From CAIMWS01 sp964409245 (GTDB lineage Bacteria > Verrucomicrobiota > Verrucomicrobiia > Limisphaerales > UBA1319): a stretch of 64,000 nt of DNA. Positions 42,975 to 52,065 of this stretch are shown one piece after another. Each line of letters begins with the position of its first letter. Within the stretch, counting starts at the first letter, position 1. The stretch is taken from NCBI GenBank assembly GCA_964409245.1, contig CAYPCQ010000001.1, positions 124,001 through 188,000 of the forward strand. The letters run 5' to 3'. The notes beneath the pieces are model-generated. The model ran no database searches. It saw only the letters and a program-made list of their open reading frames with translations, and was not told the DNA's origin. Both the position numbers and the translations under genes were made by a program.

Positions 42975-43003
42975 GGAGGATGTCCTGGTGATAAGTATCT
43001 GAC

Positions 43004-44836
43004 ATGAATCCGACACGAAATTGGCTGATGGTGGTTCTGGCAGTGGGGCTGTTCGCCTATATTTTCTTTTTCGAACGCCATCCGCAGCTGGGTTCCGGAC
43101 AGGCCGGCCCCTCCCGGCTGTTCCCCGGCTTCAAGCGCGATTCCGCGACCTCCATCCGGGTCATCCTGGCGTCCAAGCAGGTGATTGTGGCGGATCGAAC
43201 CGACGAAGGCTGGATGCTGCAGCAGCCCGTGAGTTGCCCGGCGCATTCATCCCGCATCGATGGGTTCCTGGATATTTTGGGGCAGCTCAATCGGCAATCG
43301 CAAATCACCGCCCACGAAATGCTGAGCAGCAAACAGCCCATGAGCGCTTTCGGGCTGGATCCGCCGCGGGCCAAAGTGTTCATCCAGCAGGCCCGGCAAT
43401 CCCTGGAATTGAGCATCGGTGGCCGCACCCCGGTGGGCAACCACGTGTATGTGCAGCTGATTGGATCTGATGGGATTTTTTTCACGGATACGGAATTTCT
43501 CGACCGCCTGCCCAATTCGGTGGATGACTGGCGGGATCCGTTTTTCCTGCCGCTTAAGAAAAAGGCCTTTAACCGCCTCACGGTTGAGTCTGGCAACAAC
43601 CTGCTGGAACTGCTGCAGGATCCGGAAACCCGCCGCTGGCAGATCCCCCTGACCAAAACGCAGGCCGCCCGGGCCAACCAGCGGAAGCTGGAAGCCCTGC
43701 TCAAGGAACTTCAGATGTGGCAGATCCAATCCTTCCTGCCCGCCGAGCCCGCCAGCGAGCTGGAGCTGGCGGGTTTGAACCATCCCGGGCTGGTTTTGAA
43801 ATTCAGCCAGGGGACCAACGAGGTGCTGGCCGCCCAGTTCGGCAACAGCCCCTCGAACAACCCGGCGCTGGTTTTTGCCCGGTGCCCGCCCAAAGGCCAG
43901 GTGGTATTGGTGCCCACCGGGCCGTTCGAGGCTTTGCGCCGGCCGTTTGCCGAGTTCCGCGAGACCCGCCTGATCTCGGAACCTCTGGCCGCCTTCCAGC
44001 AAATCGAAGTGCAGGCGGATGAAAATTTCGTGGTGCAGAAACGCCAGGATGGCCCTTGGATCCAATGCGGCGGCAAATCGGCGCCGGCGGATCCGGAGTT
44101 GCTGACCTGGTTCCTGGATGGCTTGGCCAGCCTGGAGATAGCCGATTTTGTGCAGGACATGGTCCCGGATTTTACCGGCTACGGTTTCGCCGCTCCCACC
44201 CGCCGGTATTCCGTCACCGTGGCCCAAACCAACGCCACCGGGGTGGTCACCAACAAAATGGTGCGGGTGGACTTCGGCACCAACCTGGCGGACAAAGTCT
44301 TCACCCGGCTTTGGGGTGAAAACTCCATCTACACCGTGCGCACGCCGGCGCTAAGCCGGCTGCCGGTGGAATCCTTCCGCCTCCTCGACCGGCAGCTCTG
44401 GGATTTCTCCACCAACCAGGTTAAAACCTTCGCCATCCAGTTGGGCGCCGAGTCGGTTAAATTCACCCGCAACCCGGCCGGGCAATGGTCGCTCGGCTTG
44501 TCCCCGAAACCCTTGGAAGCCCCCTTGACCAATATCCTCGAGGAAGCCATCTACCGTTTTGGCAAATTAAGGGCCGAAGCCTGGACGGTGCGCGGGGACG
44601 CCTGGCTGCCGCAGCTAGGCTTTAAAGCCACGGATCACCGCCTCCTCTTTGAGGTGGAGCAAGGGGGCAAACCGCAGATTTATGCCTTGGACCTGGGTTC
44701 GCAAGCACCGTCCAAAAACTTTTATGCGGCCGTGGTGCGGGACGGACAGCCGCTGATCTTCGAGCTGAAGCTTTCCGTTTACCAGCTTTACCTGGAATTG
44801 CTCCGCAGCCTGTCCGGAAAGCCAGCGTCAGGTTAA
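43004..44836 (+). CDS. DUF4340 domain protein
   Basis: A 610-residue protein with one N-terminal TM helix (about 7-23, 'WLMVVLAVGLFAYIFFF') and two to three repeats of the DUF4340 beta-rich unit. Seen are 'FGLDPPRAKVFIQQARQSLELSIGGRTPVGNHVYVQL...IFFTDTEFLDRLP', 'LAGLNHPGLVLKFSQGTNEVLAAQFG', 'VRVDFGTNLADKVFTRLWGENSIYTVRTPAL' and 'LLFEVEQGGKPQIYALDLG'. DUF4340 proteins sit next to GldG-like genes in many phyla and are presumed periplasmic components. It is 29 bp downstream of the GldG-like gene. Function unknown beyond this association. Confidence 0.88.
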   Translation: MNPTRNWLMVVLAVGLFAYIFFFERHPQLGSGQAGPSRLFPGFKRDSATSIRVILASKQVIVADRTDEGWMLQQPVSCPAHSSRIDGFLDILGQLNRQSQITAHEMLSSKQPMSAFGLDPPRAKVFIQQARQSLELSIGGRTPVGNHVYVQLIGSDGIFFTDTEFLDRLPNSVDDWRDPFFLPLKKKAFNRLTVESGNNLLELLQDPETRRWQIPLTKTQAARANQRKLEALLKELQMWQIQSFLPAEPASELELAGLNHPGLVLKFSQGTNEVLAAQFGNSPSNNPALVFARCPPKGQVVLVPTGPFEALRRPFAEFRETRLISEPLAAFQQIEVQADENFVVQKRQDGPWIQCGGKSAPADPELLTWFLDGLASLEIADFVQDMVPDFTGYGFAAPTRRYSVTVAQTNATGVVTNKMVRVDFGTNLADKVFTRLWGENSIYTVRTPALSRLPVESFRLLDRQLWDFSTNQVKTFAIQLGAESVKFTRNPAGQWSLGLSPKPLEAPLTNILEEAIYRFGKLRAEAWTVRGDAWLPQLGFKATDHRLLFEVEQGGKPQIYALDLGSQAPSKNFYAAVVRDGQPLIFELKLSVYQLYLELLRSLSGKPASG

Positions 44837-44842
44837 TCCTTC

Positions 44843-47800
44843 GTGAATCCGCCATCGAGCCCAACTCCGCCGCGGTCCAAAACGAGAGAGCTTGGGCGGC
44901 GTCTGTTCCGCCTGCTGAAATTCGCGGCGGTGGCGCTGGCCCTCTGCCTGGCAGGGCTGTTCCTTTACCTCCGCGCCTTTGGCCTGCCGGAGTACTGCAA
45001 AAAACTGATCCTCACTGAATTAAAAAGCCACGGCTTCAATCTCGAGGTGAAGACCTTGAAACTCGGCTGGAACGGACAGATCATCGCCAAACAATTCGGC
45101 ACGGACCCCGGGGATCCCTCCGCCTTCCGGTGGGCCATCAACCGGGCGGAAATCCAGGTGGGCTGGGGCAGCTTGCTGGCCTTGAATCCCAAGGTGCATT
45201 CGGTCTTTGTGCGCGAGGCCCACGTGGAATGGCCGGTCAGCACCAACCAGGATTGGGCCATGCCCGCCTTGAACCTGAACCGGGCCAGCTTCCGGTTGCT
45301 GTTTGAAGGCCAGCAACGCTGGATCCTCACTAATTTCACCGCCCGCCTGTGGAATCTGCCCGTCGAGATCAACGGCATCCTGACCCACCCTGAACATTTG
45401 GGCACCGGCCGCAAAGGCCCCCGGACCAACCAGGTTGCGTCCCTTTGGCTGGGCTACCTGGAGAATCTCAGGCAAATGGTGGAAAAAAGCCAGCTGGACT
45501 CCAAGCCCAGCCTTGCCTTGGACTTCAATTTCAATGCCCGCGACCCCGCCGCTTCCAGCGGCGCCTTCGCGATTCGGGAAGCCAGCGGCACTTGCCGGGG
45601 ATTCAATTTCAACGGTTTGACCTTGCGGGCCAGCTACCAGCCGCCCGCCAATGCGGCGGGGAGTGCCACCCTCCAACTGGCAGCCCAACTGAAAACCATC
45701 GCCCGGGGCGCTTTCCGGGCAACGGGCCTGGTCCTGGAAGGCAACGCCACCAACCTCGCCAGCGCTGGCCAGGCGGCCTTGCGGCTGCGGGCACAGACCG
45801 TGGCCAATTTGAACCCCTCCGATCTGGCCGCTGGCAAGCCGGCCCGCTCCCGCCCTTGGACCGCTGGAGGCAATGATTGGCAGGTGGCCGTCAGCGTGTC
45901 CGGCAAAACCTGGGCTGATTGGGCCAAGGCCTGGCCGGATCAGCTCACCTGGCAACTGGCGGCCAGCGATTCTTCGGTCGCCTTCAATGATCCGGTACGA
46001 GTCATTCAATCCGGCCGGCTTGCAATGGCCGGCAGCGCCACGAATTCAACCCCCGGCGGGCGGCTGCAGGCCTCCCTGAATTACTCCATCCGGGATCTGC
46101 GCTCCCCGTGGCTTTCCGGCCGCAGCTTCGATGGCACGAATCGCCTGGCCGCCGCCCTGCCGCCATGGTTCCCAGGCCTTCAAAGCGCCACGAACCGCCT
46201 TGAGAATGCCGCCGGCCAGGCCATGGAGCGCTGGCTCCGGACGGTGGCTTTGACCAATCAAACCCTGGTTTTCGGTTTGGATACCCCGGCGGGAGCCGGG
46301 CAGCAGGCGAATCTTGAATTCCGGATGGCTCCCCGCCAGGCCACCCTGCTTTATCCCACCAACCCGATCGCCGGTTTCTGGACCAACCTGGCGCCTTACA
46401 CTTTGGAATGGGATTTCAACATGAGGGAATTCGAGGCCCGCCGACCCGGCCCGCCGACCCAACCTGCCCCCCGGACGGCCCCCCCCGATTACCTGCCGAT
46501 ACATAACTTGCAACTGGCCGGCTCCTGGGGTGACGGCCAAGTGGACATCCACCGGCTCTTCGCCGAGGTGGCCGATGGCGAAGTGGATCTCCGCTGCAAT
46601 CTCGACGTCGAATACCGCCGGGCCCGGGCCGAGGGCCGGGTCACGTGCGACGTCCCCCAACTCGGCCCCTTGTTCGGCACCAATACCCAAGCCTGGCTGA
46701 AACAATTCAGCTGGCTGACCCCGCCGGAAATTAATGTTGAGGCCTCCATTACCCTGCCTCCGTGGCATCGCCTCGGCCAGAAGGCGGCCTGGCAGGATGA
46801 AGCCATGCCATCCTTTTTCCTCAGCGGATTCCTGAACACATCCAACGCCGCTTTTCGCGGAGCCTCCATGTCCTCGGCAAGCCTGCGTTTTATCTCCTAC
46901 GATGGCTTTTGGCACCTGGAGGAGCTGTCGGCTCAAAATCCCCGCGGAAACCTGGTTTTGACCTACTGCAGCGACAGCGGTCCGGATGACTACACCTGGG
47001 CTTGGCGGAGCGAAATGGATCCCGGGGCGGCCCTGCTCCTGGCCACCGACAGCCAGCGGGAATTTTTAAGCCGCTTCGACTGGAGCCAGCCACCCCAAGT
47101 CCAGGGGTGTCTTACCGATCAGTGGCGCTCGGAGTCCCCACCCCTGTTTGAAGTCAAAGTCCAGGCTGGGAATTTCCGCTATCAAGGCCAGGAGGTGCGC
47201 GAATTGCATGCCACCATCCTGCGGACCGCCAGCCAATTTGCAGTGCTGAATGCCGCCGTGCACATGCCGGACGATGAAATCCTAATTGATCAGATCCGCT
47301 ACAGTTTCACCAATAATTTCTTGCGGGCCAATGATATCACTTTCCGCAAACAATTCTTCGACCAGATCTCCGCCTGGCTGAAGGATGACGAGACCGGCCT
47401 GGCCGCCACTAATATCCAAGTCCTGTGCGAGGGCCGCCCGGTCAAAATGGAAGGCTTGCGTTATGATAAGATCCTGAAACAACTCCATATGACCAACGGC
47501 TTGACGCAAGCCTGGCCACCCAACGTGGCGGCCGCGATCGGCCCCAAAACCGCGCAGTCCGTCGAGCCTTACCGATTCCCTTCCAATCAGCCGCCAGACA
47601 TCAAGGTTAATGGTTTTTTAACGGTGCCCGGCCCCTATCCCTGTGCGCTCGAGTTCCAGGTGGATGGCGGGCCGTTCAGCTTCAGCAAGTTCAACCTGGA
47701 TCAGGTGAGCGGCCGGGTGGGCTGGACCAACGAAACCATGCGCATCGGCAATTTTACCGGATCCTTTTATGGCGGCAGCCTTACCGGGGGGCTCACCGCC

Positions 47801-48472
47801 GATTTCAGCGTGCCCAAGGGATCGGATCTGGATTTCTTCCTGGCCGTGGAAAACTCGGAGATCCGGGATATCCTGAGCGATCTATCCATCGCCACGAACA
47901 AGGTTTCGGGCAAGCTCGATCTGGTTTTGACCAACGCCCACGCCAATGCCACCGACTGGAACAGCTGGCAGGGCAATGGCCGCATCACCCTGCGGAACTC
48001 CGCGCTCGGGATGATGCTCCTGGCCCGGGCGGTGACGCTCGCCAAGAACCCCAACGAGAATGCCACCGCCGCCTTTGCCATCACCAATTCCGTGGTGCGC
48101 AGCGATAATTTGAAAATCCACCTCCCCACCGTCCGCATCGCCGGCTCCGGCGAGGTTCATATCCTCGGCACCAACTTGAATGCCCGCATCGAGGCTTATG
48201 TGTTGCGCGACACCTGGGTGTTTGGCCAGGTCGTGAGTGTCCTGTTTTCCCCGATCACCAAAGCCTTCGTTTATCGTTTATCCGGCTCCGTGAACAAGCT
48301 CGACATCAAAAGCGAGTCGATTTACCTGGCGCCCGTCAATGCGGTCAAAGGCATGTTCGGCCGCGAAAAGGAACCGCCTCGCAAAAAAAATGGGGACTCC
48401 CCGCTGCCAGATCCGCCACCCGCCACCCATCAACCACCCGTCCTGCCGCCGCGAACCGAATCCAAGCCTTGA
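44843..48472 (+). CDS. AsmA/TamB-like envelope protein
   Basis: A 1209-residue protein with an N-terminal signal anchor (about 22-47) and a long beta-rich body. The C-terminal part has AsmA-family hallmarks: 'GSFYGGSLTGGLTADFSVP', 'NKVSGKLDLVLTNAHANATDWNSWQGNGRITLRNSALGMM', 'IAGSGEVHILGTNLNARIEAYV' and a final 'YRLSGSVNKLDIK'. AsmA-like proteins form bridge-like grooves for lipid transport between the two membranes. The start is GTG 44843, 6 bp after the DUF4340 stop, so it belongs to the ABC/GldG unit. A basic Pro-rich tail ends the protein. The specific lipid is unknown; linkage to an ABC-2 exporter is notable. Confidence 0.8.
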   Translation: MNPPSSPTPPRSKTRELGRRLFRLLKFAAVALALCLAGLFLYLRAFGLPEYCKKLILTELKSHGFNLEVKTLKLGWNGQIIAKQFGTDPGDPSAFRWAINRAEIQVGWGSLLALNPKVHSVFVREAHVEWPVSTNQDWAMPALNLNRASFRLLFEGQQRWILTNFTARLWNLPVEINGILTHPEHLGTGRKGPRTNQVASLWLGYLENLRQMVEKSQLDSKPSLALDFNFNARDPAASSGAFAIREASGTCRGFNFNGLTLRASYQPPANAAGSATLQLAAQLKTIARGAFRATGLVLEGNATNLASAGQAALRLRAQTVANLNPSDLAAGKPARSRPWTAGGNDWQVAVSVSGKTWADWAKAWPDQLTWQLAASDSSVAFNDPVRVIQSGRLAMAGSATNSTPGGRLQASLNYSIRDLRSPWLSGRSFDGTNRLAAALPPWFPGLQSATNRLENAAGQAMERWLRTVALTNQTLVFGLDTPAGAGQQANLEFRMAPRQATLLYPTNPIAGFWTNLAPYTLEWDFNMREFEARRPGPPTQPAPRTAPPDYLPIHNLQLAGSWGDGQVDIHRLFAEVADGEVDLRCNLDVEYRRARAEGRVTCDVPQLGPLFGTNTQAWLKQFSWLTPPEINVEASITLPPWHRLGQKAAWQDEAMPSFFLSGFLNTSNAAFRGASMSSASLRFISYDGFWHLEELSAQNPRGNLVLTYCSDSGPDDYTWAWRSEMDPGAALLLATDSQREFLSRFDWSQPPQVQGCLTDQWRSESPPLFEVKVQAGNFRYQGQEVRELHATILRTASQFAVLNAAVHMPDDEILIDQIRYSFTNNFLRANDITFRKQFFDQISAWLKDDETGLAATNIQVLCEGRPVKMEGLRYDKILKQLHMTNGLTQAWPPNVAAAIGPKTAQSVEPYRFPSNQPPDIKVNGFLTVPGPYPCALEFQVDGGPFSFSKFNLDQVSGRVGWTNETMRIGNFTGSFYGGSLTGGLTADFSVPKGSDLDFFLAVENSEIRDILSDLSIATNKVSGKLDLVLTNAHANATDWNSWQGNGRITLRNSALGMMLLARAVTLAKNPNENATAAFAITNSVVRSDNLKIHLPTVRIAGSGEVHILGTNLNARIEAYVLRDTWVFGQVVSVLFSPITKAFVYRLSGSVNKLDIKSESIYLAPVNAVKGMFGREKEPPRKKNGDSPLPDPPPATHQPPVLPPRTESKP

Positions 48473-48544
48473 CTTCCTCCGGGATCCTCCTGGGCGGGAT
48501 TCGCGATCTGGATTTCGCATCCCTCCTTCAAATTGGCCGCAAGC

Positions 48545-48558
48545 TTGATCCGGATCAA
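48545..48558. promoter_or_regulatory. FNR/Dnr-type binding site (TTGAT-N4-ATCAA)
   Basis: TTGATCCGGATCAA is an exact match to the FNR/Dnr/NnrR family consensus; the palindrome extends to 16 bp with the flanking C and G. Its centre lies 68 bp before the hemerythrin ATG (48620). A GATAAG at 48579-48584 could be the -10; the site would then centre near -40, the usual class II activator position. TATAAG at 48594-48599 is an alternative -10. The regulator gene is not in the window. Confidence 0.65.
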
Positions 48559-48619
48559 GGAAATCAGCCCGGCCGGGTGATAAGGTGTGCCTTATAAGAT
48601 ATCAAGAAAGGCTTATAAC

Positions 48620-49231
48620 ATGAATAAATCCATCGAGAAATTAATGAGCGAGCATCGCCTGATCGAGCAGGTTCTCGGATCCCTGGCCACTTTCCTGGAA
48701 AAATTGGGCGCCAATCCGGATTTGCCGCGGGAACACCTGGCTCAATTCGCCGGTTTTTTCCGGAATTTTGCCGACCGCTGCCACCACGGCAAGGAGGAGG
48801 ACCGCCTCTTCGCCAAAATGAACGTTTTCGGCTTTCCGCGCGAATTCGGCCCCATCAGCGTGATGCTGTTGGAGCATTCCGCAGGGCGCTGCCAGGTGCG
48901 CGCGCTGGCGGAAATCGGGGCCAGCCAAGGACCGCTGACGGCTTGGGAAATCACCCAGGCCCGGGAACATGGTGATGAATTCATCACCCTGTTGCTGGGG
49001 CACATCCAGAAAGAGGACCAAATCCTGTATCCCATGGCGCAGCAGGCCATCCCCGCCCATGAATTTGACCAGTTGGATGCGGCCTGTGAAACCTTTGAAC
49101 GGGAGGAAATCGGCTCCAGCGAAATCGCCAAATGGACCGCCCTGGCGGGCGCGCTGATCGCCATTTACCCGCCGGACACTGATCGCATCCGTGCCGGTGC
49201 CGCCTGCACCGGCTGCCACGGGCACAGTTAA
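48620..49231 (+). CDS. Hemerythrin HHE domain protein
   Basis: A 203-residue hemerythrin-like protein with the diiron-ligand pattern H12 ('MSEHRLIE'), H55/H56 and E60 ('RCHHGKEEDRLF'), H86 ('LLEHSAGR'), and H128 with E132 ('GHIQKEDQILYP'). This is the four-helix diiron site. Such proteins bind O2 or NO and repair iron-sulfur clusters (YtfE/RIC relatives). The C-terminal tail 'AACTGCHGHS' contains a CxxCH-like sequence, but no signal peptide is present, so covalent heme is unlikely; a metal-binding role is possible. ATG 48620 is preceded by AGAAAGG at about 9 bases spacing. An exact FNR/Dnr-type site lies upstream, which suggests induction under low oxygen or NO. Confidence 0.88.
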   Translation: MNKSIEKLMSEHRLIEQVLGSLATFLEKLGANPDLPREHLAQFAGFFRNFADRCHHGKEEDRLFAKMNVFGFPREFGPISVMLLEHSAGRCQVRALAEIGASQGPLTAWEITQAREHGDEFITLLLGHIQKEDQILYPMAQQAIPAHEFDQLDAACETFEREEIGSSEIAKWTALAGALIAIYPPDTDRIRAGAACTGCHGHS

Positions 49232-49258
49232 AGGGGCAATTTCCATGCCCCGCCCAGC

Positions 49259-50422
49259 CTAAACATTCAGGAAATCCACATTGACGTCGGCCGTAGTGCG
49301 CTTGCCATTCGAAGCCACTAAAGTGATCGCCTGGCGGCTGGCATCCGGTTCGATCGCCACCACGCGCTCAAAGCCCGCCGGCAGGAACGCGATGCCCATG
49401 ATGTAGGGCACGTCCAACGGTTTGCGGGCGTTTAGTTTGAGACAGGTTTCAAAACCTTTTTCCGAGAGCGGATTGGGCTTGGCCGATTCGGCCAGGCCGA
49501 GATGGAAGTTCGCGGTCACATCCTCCAATCCCATCCGGTTGGTGTGCCGGCCGTTCCAAGGCGGATAATGGCGGCCGCCATTGGAAATCCAGAACACGGT
49601 ATTGCGCAGGATTTTGGGATTGCGCAGGGCAAACCACGCAAAGCGCTCCTGGGGGAAGACGACGGCGGTCCAGGCCAGCTGCAGCTGGCTGTCGGCCACC
49701 ATCATCACCAAGTCTTCAAATCCGCGCCGTGCGGGATAACGGGTAAGGTCGGTGGTTTCCCCGTTCATCAAAGGCACTTTTTCCAGCGACGAAAACTCGG
49801 CGCCAGCCTGGAGGCTGTTATATCCGCGGTTCTCCGGCAACTCGAATGCCTGCGGAAATACCTGGGCATAGGTGAACGGGCTTACGGAGACCAGCCCGCT
49901 GCCGGGGCGGTCCGGGAAATGCAGCATGGCATGATGCCCCAGGTTCATCGGCCCGCTCATGCCGGAGAGGGTGTGGAGCGAGTAAACCACGTTTTGGCCA
50001 TCCACCAAGGTGATCTTTTTATCCACCTGCCCCGGGCGCACCGTCGTTTTCAAGCTCACGTGCAAGGTGGTGGCCTTGGCATCCGTCGCGAGCGATTCAA
50101 ACACCCATTTGCCATTGGCTGTCTCCCCGTGCGCCGGGTGCTTTTCCCCTCGGAAAGCAGTGCCATTGCCGCCAAAAGGCGCGCAGAAAAAGTCCCCCCG
50201 CAAGGCCTGCAGGATGGGCGGCAGGGAGGCATCCGGTTTTTCCTCCGCCCACGGCGCCACCGAGTAGGGCTGGATTTTTTTATCACTGCGATCGAAAACC
50301 ACCGGGCCGAGATGCCCACCCATTTCCGTCACCCAAGCTTCCACGTTTTGGGACCGGATTGGCCAGGAAACCTGGCCCTGGACTTTGCGTTTGACCAGCG
50401 GGGATGCTTTATTAGCTTTCAT
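49259..50422 (-). CDS. Galactose-mutarotase-fold protein, unknown function
   Basis: A 387-residue protein without signal peptide. Beta-rich sequence with 'EAWVTEMGGHLGPVVF', 'FFCAPFGGNGTAFRGEKHPAHGETANGKW' and 'MNLGHHAMLHFP' resembles aldose-1-epimerase/galactose-mutarotase-fold proteins, where the conserved His of 'HG...' and of the 'G.HP/HH' segment lie in the sugar site. I do not recognise a specific family. Start 50422 (MKANKASP) is chosen because the frame upstream overlaps the divergent cobA-hemD start. It is convergent with the hemerythrin gene (27-bp gap). A sugar-modifying or sugar-binding role is inferred from fold only. Confidence 0.6.
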   Translation of the reverse strand: MKANKASPLVKRKVQGQVSWPIRSQNVEAWVTEMGGHLGPVVFDRSDKKIQPYSVAPWAEEKPDASLPPILQALRGDFFCAPFGGNGTAFRGEKHPAHGETANGKWVFESLATDAKATTLHVSLKTTVRPGQVDKKITLVDGQNVVYSLHTLSGMSGPMNLGHHAMLHFPDRPGSGLVSVSPFTYAQVFPQAFELPENRGYNSLQAGAEFSSLEKVPLMNGETTDLTRYPARRGFEDLVMMVADSQLQLAWTAVVFPQERFAWFALRNPKILRNTVFWISNGGRHYPPWNGRHTNRMGLEDVTANFHLGLAESAKPNPLSEKGFETCLKLNARKPLDVPYIMGIAFLPAGFERVVAIEPDASRQAITLVASNGKRTTADVNVDFLNV

Positions 50423-50530
50423 TGGCCCCACCTTAGCAGTCCGCCTTTTCCCAATCAACTTGGATTTGCAGCCCGCCACCCGCGTTTTCCCGGATTTGCC
50501 TTCATCAAAACATCCCCTATGATATCCCCG

Positions 50531-52054
50531 ATGAAACGTAAAGGGATGGTGTTTATGGTGGGTGCCGGATCGGGCGATCCGGGTCTTTTCACCCTGCGCG
50601 GCCTGGAGCTGCTGAAACAGGCCGACCTGGTGATTTGCCACCGGCTGGCGGCGCGCGAGTTGTTGCGCCATGCGAAAGCATCCGCCGGTGTGGCCTGGGC
50701 GGAGACCGCACCAGACCTGTATGCCAAAGCCGCCGCCGCCGCCCGGGAGGGCCAGTCCGTGGTCTGCCTGGTGGGCGATCTTTCGCTGCTGGACTCCACC
50801 CAGGCGCTGGCCGCCGGCGTTCTCGGCGGCGCGGCGGTGGAGGTGGTTCCCGGAGTGTCCGTGACCGAGGCCGCGCCAGGCTATGCGGGCATCCCGTTAT
50901 TGGCGGCCGGCCGGCTTTCCGGCTATGCCGTGGTATCCATCCCACCGGGCGGCGGTGCGGGATCGGGGGGGGAGGATTGGCGGCGCTTGGGGGAACTCCC
51001 GGGCAGCCTGGTGGTGCGGCTGGCCGCGGCGCAAATTGGCGCCACCGCTAATCACCTGGCCAGCCTGGGCCGGCCGGTGGACACGCCCGCGGCGCTCATC
51101 ATCGAGGGCGCCACCTGTGGCCAGCGCGTCATCCAGGGCACCCTCGCCACGGTGGGAACCTCCGCCACCGCCTTCCGGGGCGGCCTGCCCGTGCTGCTGG
51201 TGGTGGGGGAAGCAGTGGGTTTGCGCGCCACCCCCTCCTGGTTCGAGCGGCGCCCGCTCTTCGGGCAGCGCATTGTAGTCACCCGCGCCCGGGAACAAGC
51301 GGCCCAGCTGGCCGCGCCGCTGCTGGCCAAAGGGGCCCAGGTGCTGGAGATCCCCTGCATCAAGTTCGGCCCGCCGGCTGAACGCCGGCCGATCATCGAC
51401 GCCCTGGCCGGCTTGAATGCCTATGATTGGATTGTGTTTACCAGCGCCACGGGCGTGGCCCGGTTTTTCGAGATGTTTTTCCAGGGCTTCCAGGATATGC
51501 GGGATATCGGCGGGGTGAAGATCGCCGCGGTGGGGCCCGCCACCGCCGCCCGCTTGAAGGAGCTGCATTTGCAGGTGGACGCCATGCCCAAGGAGTATGT
51601 CGCCTCCCAAATCACCGCCGCCATGAGCGAGCTGGAGAGCCTCGAAAACCGCGCCATCCTCCTGCTGCGGGCCGAGGTCGCCAACCCGGAACTGCCCAAT
51701 AAACTGGCCGAGCTGGGGGCGATTGTCGATGACGTCGCCTGCTACCAAACCCTGCCCGAGACGGAGGATCCCGATGGCGCCGCCGGAAAATTCCTCGAGG
51801 CCGGGGCGGATTGGATCACCTTCACCAGCGGGTCCACGGTCGCCAATTTCCATGCCCGGTTCAATCTCCCTCGAATCCTTCGCCAATTCCCCGGTCTCCG
51901 CCTGGCCTCGATCGGCCCGGAAACCACCAAGGTGATCGCCTCCCTGGGCTTGGAACCAGCCGTGGAAGCCCAGCCACATACCATGGATGGCTTGGTCGAA
52001 GTTGTGGAAAAAGCCGTCCTCCTCCAAGCCGGCCAAGGGGCCGGCATTTCCTGA
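50531..52054 (+). CDS. Fused uroporphyrinogen-III methyltransferase-like (degenerate) / uroporphyrinogen-III synthase
   Basis: A 507-residue two-domain protein. Residues about 1-240 have the tetrapyrrole methylase (SUMT/CobA) fold: 'MVFMVGAGSGDPGLFTLRGLELLKQADLVI', and 'VVPGVSVTEAAPGYAGIPLLAAG'. The normally invariant SAM-site motif GGDPF.FGRG is replaced by 'LVGDLSLLDSTQ', so methyl transfer may be lost. Residues about 245-507 are a HemD-type uroporphyrinogen-III synthase ('GQRIVVTRAREQAAQLA', 'WIVFTSATGV', 'IAAVGPATAARLKE', 'WITFTSGSTVANF', 'LRLASIGPETT'). It closes the linear tetrapyrrole and inverts ring D for heme/cobalamin. An alternative in-frame ATG is 50519. The next gene (AEC carrier) starts 11 bp after the stop. 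Confidence 0.85.
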   Translation: MKRKGMVFMVGAGSGDPGLFTLRGLELLKQADLVICHRLAARELLRHAKASAGVAWAETAPDLYAKAAAAAREGQSVVCLVGDLSLLDSTQALAAGVLGGAAVEVVPGVSVTEAAPGYAGIPLLAAGRLSGYAVVSIPPGGGAGSGGEDWRRLGELPGSLVVRLAAAQIGATANHLASLGRPVDTPAALIIEGATCGQRVIQGTLATVGTSATAFRGGLPVLLVVGEAVGLRATPSWFERRPLFGQRIVVTRAREQAAQLAAPLLAKGAQVLEIPCIKFGPPAERRPIIDALAGLNAYDWIVFTSATGVARFFEMFFQGFQDMRDIGGVKIAAVGPATAARLKELHLQVDAMPKEYVASQITAAMSELESLENRAILLLRAEVANPELPNKLAELGAIVDDVACYQTLPETEDPDGAAGKFLEAGADWITFTSGSTVANFHARFNLPRILRQFPGLRLASIGPETTKVIASLGLEPAVEAQPHTMDGLVEVVEKAVLLQAGQGAGIS

Positions 52055-52065
52055 AAGGCGGCCGG

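Noticed and set aside
49210..49231. C-type cytochrome heme site (CxxCH) in the hemerythrin tail.
   Set aside because: The protein has no signal peptide and no cytochrome domain; a covalent heme would need periplasmic maturation. Kept only as a low-interest metal-binding observation.
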